The translations under genes were made by a program, and so were the position numbers. DNA of 64,000 nt from the NCBI GenBank assembly GCA_000442125.1, contig KE546977.1, positions 372,001 to 436,000 on the forward strand, given 5' to 3'. Below are positions 10,987 to 22,715 of this stretch, in pieces (positions within the stretch are counted from its first letter, which is position 1; every line of letters begins with the position of its first letter). The notes below the pieces were generated by a model, which saw only the letters and a list, made by a program, of their open reading frames with translations, did no database searches and was not told the DNA's origin. The DNA comes from Opeltia flavorubescens. Lineage: Eukaryota > Ascomycota > Lecanoromycetes > Teloschistales > Teloschistaceae.

Positions 10987-12276
10987 GAGAGAAGGTTCTG
11001 ATTTGGAGGCAATGGTGCAGGAATTATGGTACGAGAATATATGTATATATCTATGGGATTATCATGATGGAATGCTTAAGGTAATGCAGCCAACCTGGGC
11101 AAATGCAATGGGATGGGCAGAGGAAGATATCATTAAATCAAAACAATTTAATTTAAAAGTAAATCTCACACCCAGTCCAATCTTCACGAAAAATAACATC
11201 ATCTCGCATACATGATTTTAATCTATCGGAGAATTTCAAATTCGTGGTGCATGCGATAAGCGCTCTTATCCTATCTTTCTTCCTGGTTCAGTTGTTATCA
11301 GAAATGTCATGCAGCAGACTAAGAACAGGGGGCTTGGATGGTTCATGCAAGTCACTCTTGCCCTTTTCTTGGAGTTTTCTGTGGGGAAAAGTCAGGAGAA
11401 GTTTAGTGCCGGGTGAACTTCGGTGCGAAGCTTTGAGTGATTTTAGGAGAATTGCGTAGGGATGGACAAGGGGTTGGTTTTCATGAATTCTGTAGACTTT
11501 CTCTCAGTAACTTGCAACATGTACTTTTCCTCAGGGTAGCTTTTGAAATTTATCAAGAAGTCTGTCATTTTTGCCTTCTTGTCCGGGAGACCTTCGTGCT
11601 GAGGGACGTGTTACTGCTTTTACAAAAAGATGCCATGTCTTCTCTGTCTCTACGGGCCTTTTACGTGAGATTTATTAGGCTAATCATAAGATCTACGACT
11701 TGGGCAGAATTCATGGGGTCGGTCGGTGCGGCATATAGTGAGGTTTGAGAGATCAGTACCTCGGCTTCACGAAAATCATAGCGGATTCTTCTGCTCTGAG
11801 CTCGGTTTGGGCTCTTGATCTTGTGTATATCAGGCTGGGGACAAAGTGTTTTCCCTGAGCCGTGTGTGTTCGTAGGGAGTAACTTTTCAATGCGGAACAG
11901 ATCTCCCTGCTCCTAGGGCTCTTGAGATCACTGAGGTTCCGCTCGTGCGGATTCTGGATTTCACGTCGTCTTTTTGAAAGGAGATGGGATGGTAAGAATG
12001 GCCGGGTAGGGGTATCGAGTCATGGTCGCTTGCGATAAGACTCTAAGATAGACCCACGATCACAAGAGAGGAAGTCCGTCTCAAAACACGGCGTAGTCAG
12101 GAGCACTTTGAGGTAACGTCCAAAGGGAAAATGTGGTATGAAAAGATTACATGGTTGATGATTTGACGAACCTTCCTACAGCAATTTAAATGGCTGTGCG
12201 CTTTCTCTGGCTGTTTCTATGAAAGCAAGNCCAGCCATACCTCACTGTCATTCCTGGCGCCTGTTCTTGCTGTGGC
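10987..12276. other. Intergenic 1.3 kb between convergent genes, no gene supported
   Basis: This region lies between the 3' ends of the glutaredoxin gene and RPL6. ORFs at 11003-11215, 11244-11459 and 11437-11748 are short, overlapping and without family features. AT-rich DNA at 11130-11230 probably holds 3' processing signals. One ambiguous base lies at 12230. A non-coding RNA cannot be excluded, but nothing recognisable is visible. Confidence 0.45.
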
Positions 12277-13197
12277 CTACCATTTCATCTCATGAGGCCT
12301 ATCTCCCTTCCTTAGACTGAATGTACTCCGGAGATACTCAAATAGCATAGACTCTTTCTTCAAATTGGTCAGAAGTGCCTTGTCCACGGCTTTCTGATCG
12401 CTTGCGCGGGCGCTGGCGACTTTTTTCTTCTGCAGACGAATCCGGGTCAGTATGGCACTTTCAGTCTCTGTGTATTCCCAGCATTTCCACCATTCCACTC
12501 ATGAAAAGGAGTTTACGTGCTCACCTCAGGTTTTTCTCCCTGCTTGAAGAAAGCTTCCTCCCCACTCTTATCCTGTCTCTTCTCCCTCGTGAAATATCCC
12601 TCCTGTCCCACCTTCTCCAACGTCTTTTCGTCGATACCCTTCAGATCAACCTTCACTGACGTAGCGATAACATAGCGCGCGTTGACTCTCCTCAAAGGGA
12701 CGCCATTGACTTTGAAAGGACCGGTAACCAGAAGGACGCCTTGAGGCAGATGCTTCAGGAGGATGACGCGCTTGCCGCGGAATCGACCAGCGAGGATGAT
12801 AAGGACGGTACCAGGGACAAGGGATGGGCGTGGACGAGCAGGCTTGATAGATTTGCGGACCTATCGATTGGAGCACCTCAGCATTAATTCTCGATTTAAT
12901 AGTGATTCTGCGCTGTTAATGGCCCAATCATTCTCCCACAATAACAACAACAATCCCAGTCTTGCGACAAATATCCAACGATGATACAAATATATTCTTC
13001 AGGAAGCCAAATTGTGGAAATCGTAGATCAAAGTCTGTGGCATTTCTTAATCATACCTTCTTTGGCTTATTTTCATCCTCAGCAGGGTAGAATTTCTTGG
13101 CTTTCTGTGTATGATGAGGGACTTCACGTTCGCCTTTGCCGAATTTTTTCGTGGTGCTCGCAGGCGCATCCGAGGCCTGTTTCGTTTTCGTTGACAT
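12277..13197 (-). CDS. RPL6: 60S ribosomal protein L6 (eL6)
   Basis: Three exons (13197-13057, 12860-12525, 12429-12277) with phase-0 junctions give 209 residues. The chain starts [14 protein letters not shown]. Its core, [20 protein letters not shown] followed by [20 protein letters not shown], is the KOW-containing fold of eL6. The end, [14 protein letters not shown], matches the conserved eL6 C-terminus. The protein is a structural component of the large ribosomal subunit. The 196-bp first intron lies early in the coding sequence, as is common for fungal ribosomal protein genes. The gene is divergent from RPN13, with 323 bp between the two start codons. Confidence 0.95.
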
Positions 13198-13520
13198 GCT
13201 GTTGGCGGTCGGTATTGATGGTGGAGAGGTGATTAACAGTGTATCATCGACCGGCGGGTGTTCTTGTGCCGAAGCTCGCTTGTGTGGGTAAGCTATGACG
13301 GAAACGGTTACGGCAGCACGATAAGATGCCAAGAGTGTTCAGCCTTACTGTATACGCGGAAGCTCAAGCTTCCTCGAGACAATAATTCTATCATATTACT
13401 CACTTCGTGAGACAGTATCCCTGCCGTGCTTCAAGACCGTATCTTCCATAGACAGGATAATCCAATTTATCTGGACTCTAGACTTTTTGTCGTTTCAAAA
13501 CCTTGGAAAACCCTGCCAGC
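13198..13520. promoter_or_regulatory. Divergent promoter shared by RPL6 and RPN13
   Basis: The 323 bp between the two start codons must hold both promoters and leaders. No element is recognised with confidence. A ribosomal protein gene and a proteasome receptor gene would share this control space. Confidence 0.5.
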
Positions 13521-15076
13521 ATGGCATCAATAGCTCCTATCATTACTTTCAAGGCGGGAATATGCGACTTTGACGTAAGTACTCTAACTTAAATCATCAT
13601 CTGAAAGGATTATAGCATGGCCTTACCATTCAAAGAACATAGCACTTCCACAATTTTACTGATCAATCTCGTAGGTCTCTTCAGATCCTCCCAAGATCCG
13701 CCCAAAACCTACTCCGGGATACCTTTATCTTTATGAGGGTGAAGACGATGAACTCATACATTTCTGCTGGCGGCCGAGAGCAGCATTGCTCCGAGATCCT
13801 GAGCTCGATCTTGTAATGGTGCCCGGCGATGGAATTTTCAAACCTCACCGGACGTCTGGATCACAGGACCGAACCAAAAAATCACCCACAAATGGCAGAA
13901 TCTTCGTCCTTAAATTCCAATCGAGTAGCGCAAAACACGTCTTTTGGCTTCAATCGAAATCTCAACATCCGCAGGGGGATGAAGGATGGTTCAGTCCTAG
14001 GGACATTCAGCTGGGAAAGATTGTGGATAAGCTGCTGCAAGGGGACCAGGTCAATGTGCAGGAAGAGCTCAGCAACATACCTCAGGACGAGCAAAATGAC
14101 GATGACGATGGGAACGATGGTGACCGCATGGAAGGCGTGAGGAGAGAGAGCCAAAGTGGAACGGCGGAAAATCTAGCCAGCGGAGACCCGTTCATTGGGG
14201 ATCCCAGTAATGAGGGAGAGGGATCCAGGGAAGGAGGAGCGGATGGAGGTCGAGCGTAGGTGCTGAACACTTTTCATACGCATATGACTTGTTCGAGTTA
14301 GTCAGTAGAGTGTTTAAGTATGTGTCATGATCCCGGAGGTCCTATAGGGTAGCTGCACATGGGGCATGATGTACTACCACTGTGACAGAAATTGGAAGCA
14401 GTGTTATTCTAGCGAGCAAAATTGAGATCTTTATTTTCCCATCACGCACGGTCGTCAACCAGAAGAAGGGGGAAACGGCTGACGTCCGTGTCTCAGAGCC
14501 TCGATGCCATCCAATGATGCTGCAATTGCCGTTCAAAATTTCCTTCGATCAATGCAAGGCAATCAAGCCTTACAGGGTCGACAATCCCAACAGCAAGAGA
14601 AGCTGTTCACCACCCTTCCCGACCTCCTTCCATCATCAACAACAATACCAGTCATCGATTCAGCTGAGCGAACATTAATAGATAATCTCCTTCGCCAGTT
14701 ACCGCCTGAACTCATGCTCCTTGCACAAGAAATTGACGACGTGTCTTCCGTGGACCCGACCCCGGAGACAACAGAAGCAGCTATCGAGGCGCTGAGTCTC
14801 GACCAAAAGAAGGAGATTCTAAGAAAGGTTCTTCGGTCGCCGCAATTCCATCAGAGTCTGTCGAGTTTGACTAGCGCACTACGCAATGGCGGACTACCTG
14901 GTATCAGTGATGCGCTTGGGGTACCTGTAGAGAACGGCGGCTACATTACGAGAGGTGGTGGAGTGCCTCTAGGAGGTGGTAATGCGGTGGAAGCTTTCCT
15001 GAATGGTGTTCGGACTTCGGTCGAAAAAGGCAAACGGAAGGAGAAGGGAAGTGAGGATAAGATGGAAACAGAGTGA
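13521..15076 (+). CDS. RPN13: 26S proteasome ubiquitin receptor Rpn13 (ADRM1)
   Basis: Three exons (13521-13574, 13675-14255, 14497-15076) encode 404 residues, close to the ~407 of human ADRM1. Residues ~5-130 form the Pru domain (APIITFKAGICDFD, then PGYLYLYEGEDDELIHFCWR and the KHVFWLQS strand). This domain binds ubiquitin and docks on Rpn2 in the 19S particle. An acidic linker (DEQNDDDDGNDGD) follows. The last exon holds the DEUBAD domain (ALSLDQKKEILRKVLRSPQF, then HQSLSSLTSALRNGGLPGI), which in ADRM1 recruits and activates the deubiquitinase UCH37. The second intron, 241 bp, is longer than its neighbours; its acceptor at 14496 was chosen because only that phase keeps the frame into MPSNDAAIAVQNF. 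Confidence 0.93.
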
Positions 15077-15244
15077 TATTGATCAAAGACGAATTGACAA
15101 ATTTTTGAATCGAAATCTATCATACATGACCCCTACCGATTTTAGACTATCCCATTCCTTAATATTCTCATCCGTGGTATAAATTACTTGTCTGGCGTAT
15201 AAATACCCAGTCGAGTCTGTAAGTCATTTCCTAGAAATTGTAAA

Positions 15245-15274
15245 ATGCGTGGTGGCGGCGACAACCACATGTGA
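15245..15274 (+). promoter_or_regulatory. Possible short upstream ORF in the leader of the dipeptidyl peptidase III gene
   Basis: A 10-codon reading frame (ATG at 15245, TGA ending at 15274) lies 75 bp before the DPP III start and in another frame. If transcription starts upstream of it, it could dampen translation. The transcription start is unknown. Confidence 0.3.
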
Positions 15275-15348
15275 TAGCCAACGGACACACTGTACCGAGT
15301 GCCATCACCTTAATTCTATCAAAAGAAACCCCAGAGGAGGACATCAAG

Positions 15349-17677
15349 ATGTATGAGATTGAGAATATTGGCCAGTACTTAGCAGATGCACCACCGACCA
15401 TTGTGCCATTAGTTGTAAAGCCTCACTTCGAGGCCTTGACACAAGAGCAAAAGTCATACGCCCACCATGTTTCCAGGTCAGTGTGCCCTTCTTGATGAGA
15501 TGATGTTTCCAAGGAATTCCAATTTGTCACCATCTTGACCACAATTTCTTCAATTCAATCGATCAGTCGTTCTACTTATCCTTGCTTCAAATTCATTTTC
15601 GCATGTTTCTCAACGGATCGTGTTCTCGGGCTTCATTCTATGAATCGATACCCAGTTGCAAAGACTGAGATCAAGCAGAGCTGCTTTCTTAGGTACACGA
15701 ATTGTCCTCAGACAAGTGTCACCAGAGTCGGAAGCAATATTCGACTTCATTCTCGCACTTCATAAGCAATGCCATGGCTCCTGGCAGGATCTACAAAAAG
15801 CTGCAGGCATCGAAAATGAAGCCCTCAGCGACTTTTTGAATTACGCTACACAATTCCTAGGCAACACGGGGAACTACAAGGGATTCGGGGACTCGAAGTT
15901 TATCCCACGATGTTCTCCGGAGACGATCGAAGCTCTGGCTACGGCAGCGCCGCAGGCAAAGGGGGTACTCGATGCAGCGAGTGTTCCTATTGCTGCTTTC
16001 TATGCTACTGACGATCAGCCTGCGAAGATGCACCTTGGCTTCCCGGACAAGGGACATCTATCAACGTATTATCCGGATTCACCTGATATCACTCAAGAGG
16101 AGATTGAGCAGATGAGTGATTTCATGGCAGAGAAGAAGCTTCTTCCGGAGAATACTAGACTGAGGAAGACCAAGGATGGTAACTTTCAACTTCTCGTTGC
16201 CAGCGGTCTTGCAAAACCTCCGCCTGAAGGAGGCGATGCTGGACCCGAGACTACTTTTGGCCTTGGAGGGAAGCTGGCTGGGAAGCAATTGGAGCTGGTC
16301 TACGGTGATTACATCGAGGAGATGGCCAAAATCGCCTTACACATCAAGAAGGCCGGACTAAATGCTGCAAACGATAGGCAAAAGCAGATGATGGACCAAT
16401 ATGCGAAGTCTTTCGGTAATGGCTCTTTGAATGCTTTTAAAGAGTCTCAAAAACTCTGGGTCAAGGATATTGGCCCAATGGTTGAGACGAACATTGGCTT
16501 CATTGAGACTTATCGTGATCCAGCCAACGTCCGTGCAGAGTGGGAAGGTTTGGTTGCCATGGTCAACAAAGAGAGAACTCAAGCTTTCCAGAAACTGGTC
16601 GACGCAGCGCCAGCCATGATCCCCAAGCTGCCATGGAAGTCAGACTTCGAGAAGGACAAGTTCCAAGCACCAGACTTCACCTCGCTCGAAGTATTGACTT
16701 TCAATGGAAGCGGCATTCCAGCAGGAATCAATATTCCGAACTACGATGACATTCGACAGCAGATTGGGTTCAAGAACGTATCACTGGGCAATGTTTTAAG
16801 TGCGAAGGCACCTAACGAGCAGATACCCTTCATCGATACTCGAGACCTCGATGTGTATCAAGCCAACCGTGACCAAGCCTTTGAGGTGCAAGTCGGCATC
16901 CATGAACTACTTGGTCATGGAACCGGAAAGCTGCTACAAGAGACTGAACCAGGCAAGTTCAATTTTGATCAATCTAACCCGCCAGTCAGTCCAATCACGG
17001 AGAAACCAATCTCTACCTACTACAAGCCCGGCCAGACGTGGAGTAGCGTTTTTGGCGGCATTTCCGCATCCTACGAAGAGTGCCGAGCCGAGTGCGTCGC
17101 AATGGCGCTGAGTTGTGATTTTGACATTCTGAAAATCTTCGGGTTTGGCGACGGATCTGTGGGTATTAACGGAAAAGCGGGCGATGTCCTGTACACCAGC
17201 TACCTATCTATGGCCCGAGCTGGAGTCGTCGCGGTAGAGTTCTGGGATCCAAAAAGTAGAAAATGGGGCCAGGCACACATGCAGGCTCGTTTCAGCATTT
17301 TGAAGACATTCCTCGACGCTGGCGAAGGCTTCACTCTCCTCGACTACAAGAAAGACGATCTATCTGATCTGACAATCAAATTGGACAAGGAGAAGATATT
17401 GACCGTGGGGCGGAAAGCGGTAGAAGGATATCTACAGAAGCTACATGTATACAAATGCACTGCGGACTTTGAAGCGGGTAAGAAATTGTATGATGAGCTG
17501 ACACATGTGGATGAATGGTGGGCCACAAAGGTACGACCGGAGGTCCTCCGAAGGAAGACGCCTCGGAAGGTCTTCGTACAGGCGAACACGACTGAGAGAA
17601 ATGGGAAGGTGGAATTGGTAGAGTATGAGCCTACGTGCGAGGGAATGATTCAGTCCTGGGCCGAAAGGGAAGTGTAG
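15349..17677 (+). CDS. Dipeptidyl peptidase III (M49 zinc metallopeptidase)
   Basis: Two exons (15349-15476 and 15679-17677) encode 708 residues, the usual size for this enzyme. Exon 1 gives MYEIENIGQYLADAPPTIV and ends in HHVSR. A 202-bp intron leads into AAFLGTRIVLRQVSPESEA. The zinc site is intact: HELLGH at residues 451-456 and EECRAE at 509-514, matching the two M49 signature motifs in order and spacing. The enzyme releases dipeptides from the N-terminus of short peptides in the cytosol, downstream of the proteasome. No in-frame ATG lies upstream before a stop at 15241, so no mitochondrial targeting extension is apparent unless an unseen 5' exon exists. The gene lies 272 bp downstream of RPN13, same strand. 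Confidence 0.95.
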
Positions 17678-18393
17678 GCATTGCTCAGTTCCGATGTTGA
17701 TCATCAAAATGCCACGAAGACGATGAGAAACGAAAATTTTGCTCTGTACAAATTCTACAGTGCAATTGATATCAAGTTCTTGAGGACAGATTGATGTGGT
17801 GTTGTTTGGAGCCAAACCTAGAATGGGGAACAATAGGAACCAAACGACGCTAAAGTCGAAGGTTTTCTATTCACAACCTCACGCTAAGCAGCAACAATAG
17901 TAACGGCAGCTTCTTCATCCAGCCAATAGCCAAGGAAACAACCATGCTGAAGAGCGGGCGATGACATCTATGCCCAACAAAAGTATGAATTCTTGGCGAA
18001 TGTCTCCAGCTAACCTAGAAAATCCATCTTCATTGACCGATCCATGTGACTTTCCGAGCAATTACAGGAAAAAGAACAATAGCAAGCAATCAATACCACC
18101 CGATCATGCATGAATAGCCGCTTCACTGCAAGAAAATTTCCTATTGATGCAATGGCCTATTCATTCATCCACTAGCTAGCCTATTGATGCACCCTCTCAT
18201 GCTTTCCGCCTCCTCCTCTCCTCACTGTTGATTGAAATAACCTCCCTTTCATTTCCTTCATTCTCCTCTCTTCTCTACTCATCACTTTTTTCTTCTCCAA
18301 TCCTCAGGAAAAAGAAGGATCAACGATTGATTCACCTACACTCTCATTCCACTCATCACAATAAATCTTCCACACGTAGCCCATCACATCACA
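17678..18393. promoter_or_regulatory. Intergenic region with a long pyrimidine tract upstream of the small unknown gene
   Basis: AT-rich DNA at 17680-18180 shows no ORF of interest. Bases 18203-18302 are dominated by C and T with runs such as CCTCCTCCTCTCCTC, a common layout of fungal core promoters with the transcription start at the tract's end. This probably serves the gene starting at 18394. Confidence 0.5.
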
Positions 18394-19136
18394 ATGCTTC
18401 CCCCCACACTCCCGAATCTCGACGCTTCAACCCGCCTCTTCCTCGCTCTCCTCTCCACCCTTAATAACCAATCCCTTCAATCTCCAACCACGCCATACCC
18501 CTCCCCTCCCACCAGCACCAACGACGCCACGAAATACCACCTCACAAACACCACCAACGACCCCGACTACGACGAAGACTACATCCCCCAACCCCCTTCC
18601 CCACCAATCCAAATCCACATAAACGCCACAACCACAATCCACGGCAACAACAACCGCCTGCTCCTCCCTTCCCCGCAAAGCACGCAGGAAAACCTTGCAA
18701 AACTTGTAACTCTCACCGTCAAGGATGTTATTCCTCCGTCCCCCTCTTCATCTTCATCGTCTTCGTCGACCAGCAATGATGATGGGATCGAAGAAGGTGA
18801 GGTGGTTAGAGAGCAGATGATTGAAGTCACCCTGGAGGCGGGGACCAAGATTGAGGGAAGTGGGAATTTGGTCGTGTATCGGAAGGGAATTGATAGTGGG
18901 GTGGGGAAAGGAAAGGAGGAGGAAGAGAAAGGGAGAAAGAGGAGGGCCGAATCGGTGAGTCGATTGCTATTCTTTCGTTCAACCTCATTTCTTACTTTCC
19001 TTTTCGGGCCTTGGCCTCTGGCTGAGCTGGGAGTGGAGATCGAATGTCCAATGGATAAGGCTGACAAGAGGGTTGTACTAAACAGGAACCCATTGATGTG
19101 CTGAGGGCTGCCAGTGCGAAGAGATTGAGAGTCTGA
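18394..19136 (+). CDS. Small Pro/Ser-rich protein of unknown function
   Basis: Two exons (18394-18954 and 19086-19136; GTGAGT donor, AACAG acceptor, phase 0) encode 203 residues. The first ~75 residues are Pro/Thr/Asn-rich. A short better-ordered stretch follows (ENLAKLVTLTVKDVI), then a serine run, an acidic patch, and VTLEAGTKIEGSGNLVVYRK. The last exon adds EPIDVLRAASAKRLRV; with the preceding GRKRRAES it forms a basic tail that could act as a nuclear signal. I do not recognise the family. The clean splice into a short, sensible C-terminus and a strong pyrimidine-rich promoter argue that the gene is real. C-rich codon use in exon 1 makes antisense frames look open there. Confidence 0.6.
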
Positions 19137-19680
19137 AAGGAACGGTAATGATTGACATGCGTGTATGAGTTGCTTAGTGCTTGGGACGGAACATGTTCAG
19201 GAGACCGAGCATTGATTAGACGGGGGCATGNTTTGATATCTGCTTGCTTGCTTCTGATAGCTGCTGGCCTTGATACTTGTTTCGAGTACCGGAATAGGCC
19301 GGCCACGGCTCGGCAGCCTACTCTGCCTTCAATTAGACAAAATGTTAGAACAGAATAATGGAGCATGTTCAATCCCCTTCAATATCATTCTATAGGTAGA
19401 AACGCACCATAAAATGCTAGACCCCCGCCTGATTATTACCCTTTTCCTAATCGTCTCAAACATCACCACCACCCTTCCCTCCCATTCCCTCCCTTCCTCG
19501 CCTATCAAAACATAACTCAAACATACATCTGGGTATCATACACTAAACACTCCTTCCTTCCCTCCCTTTCGCAGATTACTTTTTGAAACTTTCCCCAATT
19601 CTCCAAAAGAAAAAGCGATACATTGGGTATCCGTCCTAAGATCTTCCGGACTGCAAAAACAGAAAAACATAACTTCTCCA
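19137..19680. other. Intergenic region between convergent genes
   Basis: No gene supported. It holds one ambiguous base (19231) and CT-rich sequence at 19440-19570, downstream of both the small gene and the SNF5-like gene. Short ORFs on both strands have no family features. Confidence 0.45.
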
Positions 19681-21593
19681 TCACCGGTGGCCTCCGATCG
19701 GTAGATCCATGAGATGAAGATTCTTCGCCCAAGGAGGTAGTCGTTTATCCCGCTCGTATACGAGCCCGCAATTATTGCAGAGAGTCTGCGCTTGTGTCAG
19801 TACCAACTCTTTCCAATACATAGACCTGGTAGGAGAACGTTAAAGCAAAGCAAGGAAACCGAAAACTCACTCTCGCCCCACTCGGCCCATCCCTCACCGC
19901 CCACACCGCACTCCCATGCACCGCACAATGACTACACCTCCAAGTCTGGCGCTCCCACTCCGCCAAACCCCCTCCACTACCCCCATACCCATTCTGATCC
20001 GGCGTTCCCCTCCCCCCTGGCGTCCCACTCCGACCTTGCGGACTTAAGCTCCTAAACCTCCTCTTCTTCTTACTCCTCTCGCCCCTCCCCATTGGCGTCT
20101 CCGCGCTATCAACCGGCTGATCAAAATAGCCCCCAATCTGCTGCTGCTGCTGTCCCGGCTGCAACGGCAACCCACGATCCATATTCGTCGTGCTGGAGAA
20201 CCTCGCCGTTTCCCTTCTCAAGCGGCGGATCTGGCGCTCCCGATCTCCTTCGCGCTTTTCAATCTCTTCTTTCGAAAGCCGCTCGACTTTCGGCTCCCAT
20301 TCGTCGGCCAGATGTTCGTTGTCGTAACGCCAGCCGGCTTCTTGCCCGGGGACGGCATCGTTATCGATTCCGTAGGTGCCGTAGATGCCGACCAAGCCGC
20401 CACTCTCGCAGGCTTCCTTTTTGAGCCGAAGGACTGCTTCGTAAATTGCGTGGGTGACGGCGGGGATCCATTCGCCTATGAGACCTATGTCGGCGCAGGT
20501 CTGTTTTGCAAAGCGCTCTGCCATGCCTGGCGGATGGAGGAGGGACCATTCGAATTTGTCGGTGAAAAGCTTGTTTTGCAGGTTGATATTGAGGGTGATG
20601 ATGCAGCGATAGGTGTCGTCGGGGTTGAGTTCGTTGGATGGTTGGGGTTCAGAAGCGGTAGCTGAAACGCTGGTGGACGGGTCATTGGGAGTGGAAACGG
20701 TCCCATTGGCGTCAGAGTGCCCATTGACACCGTTCGCTGCAGGCGTAGCGGCACCAGAACTGTCTCGTGGATTGTTAGCCTGAACGGCTTTGGTCACGGT
20801 GCCACCGTTGATAGTTGAACTTGTAGAGTGGAATAAGGGATGTAATGCTACCCCTGCATATTCCTCCAATTGCTGTCGTATCTGTTGGCTGACCTGCAGG
20901 GCAAGAGCTGCGGCGTTAGGGAGATCAAGGTCTTGAACGAGAATGAGCGCGAACTGTTCTGGGGTGATGAGGGTTTCGTGAAGGTTCCAAAGGAAGATAT
21001 CCTTAAGTCGGTAGGCAGGAGTCGGTTCCGGAGCTCGATATCGGGCTTGATGTGGATCCACATTGGGATCTGTGGGTAGTGGTAAGGCGGGTTGGGGTGT
21101 AAAAGAGGGGATATCAATGTCGATGCGTATAGGTATCAAAGTCAAGGGCAGGGTAGATTGAGCGCTGAGCTGTTTTTCGGTTCTAAGATATATGGGTTGT
21201 CAGTATACAGTTCGGTTTTTCCAAAGGCAATAATTCATGGATAACTTACCGGACCAGTTTAGGTTTGTTCATCCAGTCGCGCCATATGCCCTGGACGTTG
21301 ACCGGTGCGACCAGCTCCTTACCAAACTTATCGGGGAGCGATTCTTTTGTCTGATTAGGGTCCTCTCTCCTGCTTCGTAAACCGGTAAGCCGTTTCGGGC
21401 CAGTGTCATCTTCGAATATATCATCGTCGTCGTATTCATTTTCGGCGTAGTTGATGGCAGTGGTGCCCCGCTTGGTGGTGCGCGATAGAGGTGGAAGTTG
21501 AGTCGATTGCGGGATGACGGGGGTTAGAAGCGAATTGGCATAGGCTCGTAGTCGAGGCGCGTAGCTGGAAAGGAAAGATTGTGGGTGTGCCAT
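19681..21593 (-). CDS. SNF5/SFH1-type chromatin remodeller subunit with C-terminal GATA-like zinc finger
   Basis: Three exons (21593-21250, 21182-19871, 19785-19681) encode 586 residues. The SNF5 domain has its two repeats: LIPIRIDIDIPS with YRLKDIFLWNLHETLITPEQ, then CIITLNINLQNKLFTDKFEW with LLHPPGMAERFAKQTCADIG. This domain binds the remodeller core and nucleosome acidic patch in SWI/SNF and RSC complexes. A basic, glutamine-containing linker follows. The C-terminus is a zinc finger, WRCSHCAVHGSAVWAVRDGP through TLCNNCGLVYERDKRLPPW, with spacing C-x2-C-x20-C-x2-C. The last intron splits the finger between its two cysteine pairs, so exon 3 is needed to see it. The finger is of GATA type and may add sequence-specific DNA contact. 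Whether this is the SNF5 or the SFH1 paralogue cannot be settled here. Confidence 0.9.
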
Positions 21594-21920
21594 AACAGCT
21601 GGCGGATTGCCTTGAGTTGGAGACGGGTGGTGGATATTGATGCTATACTCTCACGAGAAGCGCAACCAAGTGATATACTTTATTATGGAAGCATGGCTGT
21701 GTTGAAGATAGCATTCATATGCTTTCCTCCATCTCAACTGCATTCTGTTCCTTCAATCTTAGATCGCGAAACTGATCTGATATAAGGCTAGCCTTACAAC
21801 GCACAGACCAAGTTATGGTCTTATATCTCCTCGACTCTTCCATAATATTGAACATTCTCCCAGCCGCATAGAATCCGTGAAAAAATAATCGGCTGATCTA
21901 ATGATCGACACATATAATGG
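21594..21920. other. Intergenic region upstream of the SNF5-like gene
   Basis: About 330 bp between the start of the SNF5-like gene and the 3' end of the next minus-strand gene. It is AT-rich and has no recognisable element. Confidence 0.4.
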
Positions 21921-22715
21921 CTATGGATTTTTAGGAACAATGAACCAATTCGTCAAATTCAACGCATGCCCAACATTATTCTGATAGATCAAATCTCCCC
22001 TTCCCCCATCCGTATATTGCATCCCATTGATCCCTATTAATGAGGGATATCTCCCCTTCACCGGCGCTCTCGAATATACGTTCCCCTTTTCCGCAGATCG
22101 TATGTCTCTTCTGGACTTCCCGCCAACACGACCAAATGCCCTCTGCGCCTGCTCATTAGCGAACCATTTCCCTCCTCCCCACACCAACCCCAAAATCCCT
22201 TCACCCATCATCCATTTCGTTGTCTGAGTGTCAGGAGGCAACGTCTCGGGCAGTTGGATCCAAGAAGCGCCCGTTATGTCATGCCGGTTGTACTCAATCG
22301 GGACGTCAACATCGGCATTCCAGTGCCAGTCTCCGGGCCCTCCACGCGAAGCCATAATACTTCCCGAACATCCTTCGATACTGTAAGCTCGTCCATCGTT
22401 GACATTATGCCTCGCCCTCCAGATAGCTGCGATGTGTAAAGCGCCAAGATTCCGGATGTAAACCTCCCTTTTGCTATAGACCCTGACCTGTCTCGCCATC
22501 TGTCTTCCAAGGATTCGAGGTTCATCTGGTATTTCGACCGGAAATCGACAGCATTCACCAGCCGGAATTTGCGGACACGTCGCAGACTGTAAATCTGGAT
22601 GTTCCGGGCCCGTGGGGAATGGCGGCCCTCTCACATAGTGGATGTCAACTTGATGAGTAAGACCTACTAAAATCAACAGCATGCGAGCTGACCGAAGAAA
22701 TGCGTATGCGAACAT
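21921..22715 (-). CDS. Putative secreted or membrane-anchored protein of unknown function
   Basis: Single open frame of 264 residues from the ATG at 22715. The start MFAYAFLRSARMLLILVGLT resembles a signal peptide. The body has few cysteines (QSATCPQIPAGECC, then one in SIEGCSGSIM) that could form one or two disulphides. Its tryptophan/glycine-rich stretches include GGPGDWHWNADVDVP, ASWIQLPETLPPD and LGLVWGGGKWFAN. It ends LTNWFIVPKNP. I recognise no domain. The frame also extends upstream without an ATG, so a 5' exon is possible. A secreted fungal-specific protein is the likeliest class. Confidence 0.55.
   Translation of the reverse strand: MFAYAFLRSARMLLILVGLTHQVDIHYVRGPPFPTGPEHPDLQSATCPQIPAGECCRFPVEIPDEPRILGRQMARQVRVYSKREVYIRNLGALHIAAIWRARHNVNDGRAYSIEGCSGSIMASRGGPGDWHWNADVDVPIEYNRHDITGASWIQLPETLPPDTQTTKWMMGEGILGLVWGGGKWFANEQAQRAFGRVGGKSRRDIRSAEKGNVYSRAPVKGRYPSLIGINGMQYTDGGRGDLIYQNNVGHALNLTNWFIVPKNP

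Noticed and set aside
11003-11748. Three short plus-strand ORFs
   Set aside because: Overlapping, different frames, no splice logic joining them and no family features.
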